Source of the DNA: Clostridiales bacterium
GTDB lineage: Bacteria > Bacillota > Clostridia > Christensenellales > Aristaeellaceae
Direction: 5' to 3'
Length of the DNA stretch: 10,232 bases
NCBI GenBank assembly: GCA_004555535.1
Contig: SFHU01000105.1
Location: 1 to 10,232 of the forward strand
Notes under the pieces: generated by a model
Seen by the model: the letters and a program-made list of their open reading frames with translations, nothing else
Database searches by the model: none
Told to the model about the DNA's origin: nothing
Translations under genes and position numbers: made by a program
Part shown: piece by piece, positions 5,915 through 10,232 of the stretch
How the letters are laid out: each line of letters opens with the position of its first letter
Position numbering within the stretch: the stretch's first letter is position 1

Positions 5915-6809
5915 TGTGGGCGGCACCGCCGTCAAGCTGGCCCTCGTGGACGCGCAGAATCATCTGCACGCCCGCCGCGAGGTCAGCGTCAGCTTCGATG
6001 GCTACCGGACGCCGCTGATGGGGACGGTGGAGCGGGCCATCCATGCGCTGCTGCGGGAGACGGACGCCGCCGTCGCGGGGATCGCTGTCGCGGCCACAGG
6101 CCAGATCGACGGCGACGGCACAGTGGCCGGCACCAACGGCAGCATCCCGGGCTACGAGGGCACGCCCATCCGTGAGCGGCTCGAGACCGCCTTCCGCCTG
6201 CCCGTGCATGTGCTCAACGACGCCAACGCCGCCCTACTGGGCGAAATGACCGCCGGCGCGGCCCGCGGCGCAGCGGATGTGCTGATGGTCACGCTGGGCA
6301 CGGGCGTCGGCGGCGCCATGGCCTCGGGCGGCCGCCTGCTGGGCGGCTGCCGCGGGCTTGCCGGGGAGATCGGCCACATGATCCTCCATCCGGGCGGCGA
6401 GCCCTGCACCTGCGGCCTGTGCGGCTGCTACGAGCGTTATGCCTCCACCGGCGCGCTCGTCCGACGGGCGCGCGCCGCGCTGGATATGCCCGATCTCGAC
6501 GGGCGCGCGCTCTTTGCGCTGGCACAGCAGGGGCATCCCCAGGCGCTGGCGCTGCTTGAGGACTGGTGCGCGGATGTGTCCCTGGGCATCATCAGCCTCG
6601 TCCATCTGCTCAACCCGCAGCTGGTTCTGCTGGGAGGCGGGGTCTGCCAGCAAGAGCTGCTGCTCGCTCCCGTGCGCCGGCGCGTGCTCTCAGGCGTGAT
6701 GCCCTGCTTCGCCCGCGGCCTGCGGCTGGAGAGTGCCGCCCTGGGCAATGACGCCGGACTGATCGGCGCAGCACAGTGGTGGCGCAGCCGCACCGATGAG
6801 CAGGCATGA
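5898..6809 (+). CDS. nanK: N-acetylmannosamine kinase, ROK family
   Basis: A 303-aa sugar kinase that phosphorylates ManNAc at C6 with ATP, the step between NanA and NanE. It starts with the ATP loop ADVGGTAVKLALVD (5-18). The catalytic base is Asp108 in LNDANAALLGE. The second phosphate loop is GTGVGG (134-139). The ROK zinc site is complete, with GEIGHMILHPGG leading to CTCGLCGCYE (170-179), giving Cys170, Cys172 and Cys177 plus a histidine upstream. I chose the ATG at 5898, preceded by GGAGGAG, over a GTG frame extension at 5877, because the ATP loop then begins at residue 5 as in other ROK kinases. It overlaps nanE by 17 bp, suggesting coupled translation. ROK kinases vary in sugar, so glucokinase-like or GlcNAc kinase activity cannot be ruled out from sequence alone, but the nan operon position makes ManNAc the best substrate. 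Confidence 0.92.
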   Translation: MLLTADVGGTAVKLALVDAQNHLHARREVSVSFDGYRTPLMGTVERAIHALLRETDAAVAGIAVAATGQIDGDGTVAGTNGSIPGYEGTPIRERLETAFRLPVHVLNDANAALLGEMTAGAARGAADVLMVTLGTGVGGAMASGGRLLGGCRGLAGEIGHMILHPGGEPCTCGLCGCYERYASTGALVRRARAALDMPDLDGRALFALAQQGHPQALALLEDWCADVSLGIISLVHLLNPQLVLLGGGVCQQELLLAPVRRRVLSGVMPCFARGLRLESAALGNDAGLIGAAQWWRSRTDEQA

Positions 6810-6848
6810 TGGCGATTGATACTGAAAGGCTTTCATGCACACAAACAA

Positions 6849-6882
6849 GGGCCCATCCATCCGGATGGGCCCCTGTTTTTTT
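6849..6882 (+). terminator. Intrinsic terminator between the convergent nan and TRAP operons
   Basis: A perfect 10-bp stem, GGGCCCATCC (6849-6858) with GGATGGGCCC (6863-6872), has an ATCC loop and is followed by CTG and seven T (6876-6882). It ends the nan operon 40 nt after the nanK stop. On the other strand the same stem is followed only by a weak interrupted T-tract (TTGTTTG), so it may also serve the TRAP operon less efficiently. Confidence 0.9.
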
Positions 6883-6893
6883 GAATGTTTGCT

Positions 6894-8258
6894 TTAGCGC
6901 ATGATGTTCGGCAGCAGCATGGAGATCCCCGGGATGTAGGTGATCAGCAGCAGCATGCCGACCATGACCGCGTACATCGGCAGCATGTCCTTGGCCGTGC
7001 GCTCGATCGGCGTCTTGCCGATGGCGCAGCCAACGAACAGCGCGGAGCCGACAGGCGGCGTGCACAGGCCGACGGCCAGGTTGAAGATCAGCATCGCGCC
7101 GAAGTGAACCGGATCCATACCCAGCTGGGTGATGCAGATCGGGGCGAGGATCGGCGTCATGATCAGGATGAGCGGCGCCATGTCCATGACGCAGCCCAGC
7201 GCGAGCAGCAGCACGTTGATGATCAGCAGCAGCAGATACTTGTTGTTCGTGATGCTGATGAGCGCGTTGGTGATCGCAGCGGGGATGCGCAGCATCGCCA
7301 TCATGCCGGCGAAGGCCTTCGCGGAGGCGATCAGCGTCAGCACGATCGCCAGCGTCTTGAGCGAATTCTTGAGAATGCCGCCCATCGCGGAGAGCTTGAC
7401 ATCGCGGATGATGAAGAACGCGACGACGAACGCATACACGCAGGCGATAGCCGCAGCCTCGGTCGCGGTGCAGATGCCGGCGGTGACGCCGCCGATGATG
7501 ATGATGATCGTGCCCAGCGGCAGGATGCCGTCGATGACGACCTTCAGGCGCTGACCCTTCGGGACCTTGTCGCTGACCGGATAATTGCGCTTCCTGGCGA
7601 GGATGTAGCACTCGACGCTCAGCGCCAGGCCCAGCAGGATGCCCGGAACCGCGCCGCCCATGAACAGCTCGGCGATGGAGACGGACGCGACGCCCGAAAC
7701 AGCCAGCGCGTAGATGACCATGTTGTGGCTCGGCGGAATCAGAACGCCCTGGCAGGCGGAGGTGACGGTGATGCCGACGGCGAAGTCGTCGTCATAGCCC
7801 TGCTTCTTCATCATCGGGATGAGCATGGTGCCCAGGGAGGAGACGTCCGCAACGGCGGAGCCGGAGATGCCGCCAAAGAGCATCGAGGCCACGCAGTTGA
7901 CGATCGCCAGGCCGCCCGGCAGCCAGCCGACCAGCAGGTTCGCAAACGCGATCAGGCGCTCGGAGATGCCGCCGGTGCCCATGATCTCGCCCGCGAGGAT
8001 GAAGAACGGGATTGACAATAGACTGAACGAGTCGACGCCCTTGACCATGTTGGTCACGACGTCCTGCAGCTGGATGACAACCGCGCTGAGGAAATCCATG
8101 TTGCCGCTGGCGACGAGCGCAGCGATCATCTGGCTCTTGAAGATCAGCGCGGAGCAAATCGTCGAAATGAGGAGCGAGAAGGAGACAGGCACCTTCAGCA
8201 GCATCAAAACGATAAAGCCGCCCAGCAGAACGATGCTGGCCAGAGTAGTGGTTGTCAT
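6894..8258 (-). CDS. TRAP transporter large membrane subunit, DctM/SiaM type
   Basis: A 454-aa integral membrane protein, the transport channel of a tripartite ATP-independent periplasmic (TRAP) system that uses a sodium or proton gradient. It is hydrophobic along its length, with about a dozen membrane segments. Typical DctM blocks are the start LGGFIVLMLLKVPVSFSLL (12-30), the PFFILAGEIMGTGGIS stretch, GLCTPPVGSALFVGC near the C-terminus, and the MGGAVPGILLG turn. It is slightly longer than the usual 425-435 aa. The ATG at 8258 overlaps the DctQ stop codon as ATGA, so the two membrane subunits are translationally coupled. Gene order DctP, DctQ, DctM is standard. Substrate is not encoded by this subunit; sialic acid is inferred only from the convergent nan operon. 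Confidence 0.93.
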   Translation of the reverse strand: MTTTTLASIVLLGGFIVLMLLKVPVSFSLLISTICSALIFKSQMIAALVASGNMDFLSAVVIQLQDVVTNMVKGVDSFSLLSIPFFILAGEIMGTGGISERLIAFANLLVGWLPGGLAIVNCVASMLFGGISGSAVADVSSLGTMLIPMMKKQGYDDDFAVGITVTSACQGVLIPPSHNMVIYALAVSGVASVSIAELFMGGAVPGILLGLALSVECYILARKRNYPVSDKVPKGQRLKVVIDGILPLGTIIIIIGGVTAGICTATEAAAIACVYAFVVAFFIIRDVKLSAMGGILKNSLKTLAIVLTLIASAKAFAGMMAMLRIPAAITNALISITNNKYLLLLIINVLLLALGCVMDMAPLILIMTPILAPICITQLGMDPVHFGAMLIFNLAVGLCTPPVGSALFVGCAIGKTPIERTAKDMLPMYAVMVGMLLLITYIPGISMLLPNIMR

Positions 8259-8842
8259 GCCTTGGCGCCTCCCTTCTCTTTCGCTTCTTCCTCAGCCTTC
8301 ATCATGGCCCTGGCCTTCTCCATCGGATCGTCCATCCTGTCAGAGAAGAAGGTGTCGCCCGGCTTGAGCACGCCGGTGAGGAACAGGATCGAGTGGAACA
8401 GCATCACGCAGCCGGAGATCGGAATGGAGACATACTGAATCCAGACCGGCCACTGGGTCATCGGCAGCTTGCCGCCCTTGGAGGCCAGGGAGAAGCAGTA
8501 GTCGCCGCCAACCTTGATCATAAAGATGGAAATCAGCAGCACGCAGACATCCGTGAAGATATCCAGCGCCTTCTGCGCCTTGCCGCCCTCGGGCAGGCGG
8601 TTGTAGAGCACGCCCACCGAGGTATGCAGGTGGTCGCGCACGCCCATCGCGCAGGCGAGGAACGCAAAGATGGCAACCAGCACGCGCGGAACCTCTTCCG
8701 CCCAGGAGTTGCCGGTGTTGAAGACAAAACGCGCAATCACGGTGTAGGTGACGATCACGACCAGCGCGAGCATCGCAACCTGGGCGACGCGCAGCAGAAT
8801 CGTGCACAGCCAGTGATCGATTTTGCGCAGGATATTGGCCAT
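8255..8842 (-). CDS. TRAP transporter small membrane subunit, DctQ/SiaQ type
   Basis: A 195-aa four-helix membrane protein that pairs with the large subunit. Hydrophobic segments lie near residues 14-40, 50-68, 95-115 and 133-158. The family block SWAEEVPRVL (46-55) follows the first helix, and WIQYVSIPISG (134-144) leads into the last. A charged tail rich in Glu, Lys and Ala follows from about residue 167 and is likely cytosolic. I prefer the ATG at 8842 because AAGAGG (8851-8856 on the complement) lies 8 nt before it; the in-frame ATG at 8848 is only 2 nt away, too close. It is separated from the binding-protein gene by a 124-nt region with RNA structure, while it overlaps the large subunit gene by 4 bp. 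Confidence 0.9.
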   Translation of the reverse strand: MANILRKIDHWLCTILLRVAQVAMLALVVIVTYTVIARFVFNTGNSWAEEVPRVLVAIFAFLACAMGVRDHLHTSVGVLYNRLPEGGKAQKALDIFTDVCVLLISIFMIKVGGDYCFSLASKGGKLPMTQWPVWIQYVSIPISGCVMLFHSILFLTGVLKPGDTFFSDRMDDPMEKARAMMKAEEEAKEKGGAKA

Positions 8843-8850
8843 ACGCATTT

Positions 8851-8856
8851 CCTCTT
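8851..8856 (-). promoter_or_regulatory. Ribosome binding site that decides the DctQ start
   Basis: The minus strand reads AAGAGG here. It is 8 nt from the ATG at 8842 but only 2 nt from the in-frame ATG at 8848, so initiation at 8842 is favoured. Confidence 0.6.
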
Positions 8857-8884
8857 TTCTTTGGAGGTCTGTGGGTCAATCGCC

Positions 8885-8900
8885 GTTAAGATTCCTTAAC
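8885..8900 (-). repeat. Small inverted repeat upstream of DctQ
   Basis: GTTAAG and CTTAAC flank a 4-nt GAAT loop in the transcript, between the alternative stems and the DctQ ribosome site. It could form a 6-bp hairpin or be a protein site. Its role is unknown. Confidence 0.4.
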
Positions 8901-8920
8901 TTTCGCTGAAACTGAAGAAA

Positions 8921-8959
8921 GGGAGAGGGCGAAACAGCTCCCCCTCTCCCCCCTGTTTC
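8921..8959 (-). promoter_or_regulatory. Interlocked alternative stems between binding-protein and membrane-subunit genes
   Basis: In the transcript, GAAACAG (8959-8953) can pair with CTGTTTC (8937-8931) over 7 bp, and GGGAGAGGG (8950-8942) can pair with CCCTCTCCC (8929-8921) over 9 bp. The arms alternate, so the stems cross. The connecting stretches of about 2, 4 and 1 nt look too short for both to form, which suggests alternatives rather than a pseudoknot. The 9-bp stem is followed by TTTCTTC, a weak T-tract. Hairpins at this place in TRAP operons commonly lower expression of the membrane subunits relative to the binding protein. Confidence 0.6.
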
Positions 8960-8966
8960 AAGACGA

Positions 8967-9977
8967 TCAGAAGTTCTCGCCGACAGCCTTGATCTGCTCG
9001 ATGATGTCCTCGTAGCCAGCACCGAACTCGTCATACAGCGGAGCCATCTTCTCTTCGTAGATCGCAAGCTGCTCAGGCGTCAGGTCGACGATGGTGCAGC
9101 CGGCGTCGCGGATGATCTGCTCGGCGGACTGCTCCTTCAGAGCCCACTGCTCCTTCTCATAGGCCTCAGTATCCTTCGCGGTCTGCTTGATGATCTCCAG
9201 ATCCTCCGGAGAAACCATCATAGAGGCGAGCTCGCTCATGATGAGGATTTCCGGAACGCGGGTGTGATAGTCGAGCACGTAGACCGGAGCGGCCTCGTAG
9301 TCGCCCATGTTCTGGTAGGTCGGCCAGTTGTTCTCAGCGCCGTCGACGACGCCGGTCTGGATGGAGGAGTAAACCTCGTTGGCGCCGATGCCGGTCACGC
9401 CGGTGCCGCCCAGCAGCTCGATCATGCGGACCATCATCGGGTTGTTCTGCATGCGGATCTTCAGGCCGGTCAGGTCAGCCTCGGCGAAGTTGCCCTTCTC
9501 ATAGGCGGCCTTGGTGATGTAGAAGGAACGGGCGCCGGAGTCGTAGTAGCACAGGCCGATGAGGCCGGAGCCGCTCGCCTGGATGGCGTCGAGCATCGTC
9601 TGGCCGATCTCGCCGTCAAGCACCGCCCACTCGTGCTCGGAGTTCTTGTACAGATACGGGAGCTGGATGGCGTTGAGCGCCGGGACGTAGGACGCAACCG
9701 GGGAAGCGGAGACGCGGGTGAAGCCCAGCGTGCCGGCCTGGAGCATCTCGATGGCCGTGGTCTCGCCGTCAGCGAGGACGGAGCCGGAATACACTTCGAT
9801 CTTCACGCGGCCTTCAGTGCGCTCCTCGACGAGGCGGGCGAACTCCTGGTCGGCCAGGGTGGTCGGGTAGCCTTCGGCGTGGGTCTCGGCGAGCTGGAAG
9901 ACGACCTCAGCGCTGGCCATCGAGGCGAGCGAGAGGACCAGCACGAGGGCCAGCGCCACAGCAAACAGCTTTTTCAT
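8967..9977 (-). CDS. TRAP transporter solute-binding protein, DctP family (sialic acid by context)
   Basis: A 336-aa extracytoplasmic binding protein that delivers the substrate to the DctQM membrane pair. It starts MKKLFAVALALVLVLSL with a Sec signal peptide that ends at ASMASA (about residue 23), a signal peptidase I site with no lipobox cysteine. The mature domain carries the DctP marks: the conserved binding arginine in GLKIRMQNNP (Arg175), another at SGARSFY (Arg150), and the family block EVYSSIQTGVVDGAENNWPT (201-220). I chose the ATG at 9977 because it begins the signal peptide and has GGAGG upstream; the frame extends to 10031 without support. Context suggests N-acetylneuraminate. However, the AENNWPTY run differs from the QENP seen at this place in known SiaP proteins and recalls DctP proteins for other sugar acids, so the substrate is uncertain. 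Confidence 0.9.
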   Translation of the reverse strand: MKKLFAVALALVLVLSLASMASAEVVFQLAETHAEGYPTTLADQEFARLVEERTEGRVKIEVYSGSVLADGETTAIEMLQAGTLGFTRVSASPVASYVPALNAIQLPYLYKNSEHEWAVLDGEIGQTMLDAIQASGSGLIGLCYYDSGARSFYITKAAYEKGNFAEADLTGLKIRMQNNPMMVRMIELLGGTGVTGIGANEVYSSIQTGVVDGAENNWPTYQNMGDYEAAPVYVLDYHTRVPEILIMSELASMMVSPEDLEIIKQTAKDTEAYEKEQWALKEQSAEQIIRDAGCTIVDLTPEQLAIYEEKMAPLYDEFGAGYEDIIEQIKAVGENF

Positions 9978-10180
9978 GATGGGTTCCCTCCGAATAAAAT
10001 ATTTCTCCAACCGCATGCGCGAAACCGGCATACGGACAGATTCGGCCTTTTGCTTTGCCCTGTTCTCCTTTGTCAGGCGGCCCGGGCGGAAAGCGTCGGG
10101 AAAAGCAAAGCCCTGTCGGCAGCGGTGCCGGCAGCATTCCTGTTTCTTCGCGTTTTGCCACGGTTTTCCCGCAAATCTTT
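9978..10180 (-). other. Long untranslated leader of the TRAP operon
   Basis: About 200 nt separates the predicted start point from the binding-protein ATG. AAAGCAAA (10102-10109) can pair with TTTGCTTT (10049-10056) across a 45-nt GC-rich loop containing the GCCCGGGC palindrome. A frame of 84 codons crosses it, but it has no homology that I recognise and runs out of frame into the binding-protein gene. I see no known riboswitch. Confidence 0.35.
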
Positions 10181-10186
10181 AACGCA

Positions 10187-10216
10187 ATTATACTACATGT
10201 CTGACGAGATTGTCAA
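10187..10216 (-). promoter_or_regulatory. Predicted sigma-A promoter of the TRAP operon
   Basis: On the minus strand a consensus TTGACA (10216-10211) and a consensus TATAAT (10192-10187) are 18 bp apart. Transcription should begin near 10180. Both boxes are perfect, so strong activity is expected unless repressed. I find no convincing copy of the nan palindrome here. Confidence 0.78.
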
Positions 10217-10232
10217 CCGATCCCCGTCAAAA

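Noticed and set aside
4218..5935. Minus-strand open frames opposite nanA and nanE (4218-5033 and 4943-5935)
   Set aside because: They are low-complexity antisense translations, while the plus strand encodes well-conserved enzymes with coupled starts.
6885..8015. Plus-strand open frame of 376 codons opposite the DctM gene
   Set aside because: It is an Asp/Arg/His/Gln-rich shadow of a membrane protein gene, has no ribosome site, and overlaps the nan terminator region. DctM is unambiguous.
10080..10140. Repeated GCTGCCG units in the TRAP leader as a riboswitch core
   Set aside because: Two short direct copies in GC-rich DNA are weak evidence, and no known aptamer consensus was recognised.
9907..10161. 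84-codon minus-strand open frame in the TRAP leader
   Set aside because: It has no recognisable domain or good ribosome site, and its end runs out of frame into the binding-protein gene.
1..10232. CRISPR arrays, tRNA/rRNA genes, insertion sequences, phage or toxin-antitoxin genes
   Set aside because: I looked for direct repeat arrays, cloverleaf-like sequences, transposase frames and small paired frames on both strands and found none. All large genes belong to known metabolic families.

Overview
The window looks like the chromosome of a GC-rich anaerobic Clostridia-type Firmicute, possibly a Christensenellales-like gut lineage. This rests on strong AGGAGG-type ribosome sites, sigma-A promoters of the TTGACA/TATAAT kind, U-tailed hairpin terminators, and a Sec signal-peptide style often seen in such lineages. 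The taxonomic guess is inference. There is no sign of a phage, transposon, CRISPR array, tRNA or rRNA. Almost all of the DNA is explained by two small metabolic modules.

Module 1 (1-2809) is pyrimidine salvage. On the minus strand, psuK (pseudouridine kinase, TTG start) is translationally coupled to psuG (pseudouridine-5'-phosphate glycosidase, cut by the left edge). Together they convert pseudouridine to uracil and ribose 5-phosphate. Divergent from them, on the plus strand, is a UraA/PyrP-type NCS2 uracil permease. It has a near-consensus promoter, a leader hairpin and a 19-bp perfect terminator stem. The two promoters sit back to back in about 220 bp, and a 12-bp perfect palindrome lies in the spacer of the psuKG promoter.

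Module 2 (2833-10216) is sialic acid (N-acetylneuraminate) use. A plus-strand operon reads sialidase-like BNR protein, nanA (lyase), nanE (ManNAc-6-P 2-epimerase), nanK (ROK-family ManNAc kinase), with ATGA or short overlaps between the last three genes. It begins at a TTGACA promoter with a candidate operator palindrome near the start point, followed by a roughly 230-nt structured leader, and ends at a terminator at 6849-6882. Converging on it from the right is a minus-strand TRAP transporter operon in the order DctP (binding protein), DctQ, DctM, with its own promoter and a roughly 200-nt leader. The expected flow is: the TRAP system imports a sugar acid (sialic acid, judged by neighbourhood), NanA splits Neu5Ac to ManNAc and pyruvate, NanK phosphorylates ManNAc, and NanE makes GlcNAc-6-P. 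NagA, NagB and a NanR-type regulator are not in the window.

I see no wholly new protein system. The points most worth a second look are the apparently cytosolic sialidase-like protein at the head of the operon, the structured and possibly repetitive leader in front of it, two interlocked alternative stems between the binding-protein and membrane genes of the TRAP operon, the uncertain substrate and missing lipobox of the binding protein, and palindromes at the psuKG and nan promoters.
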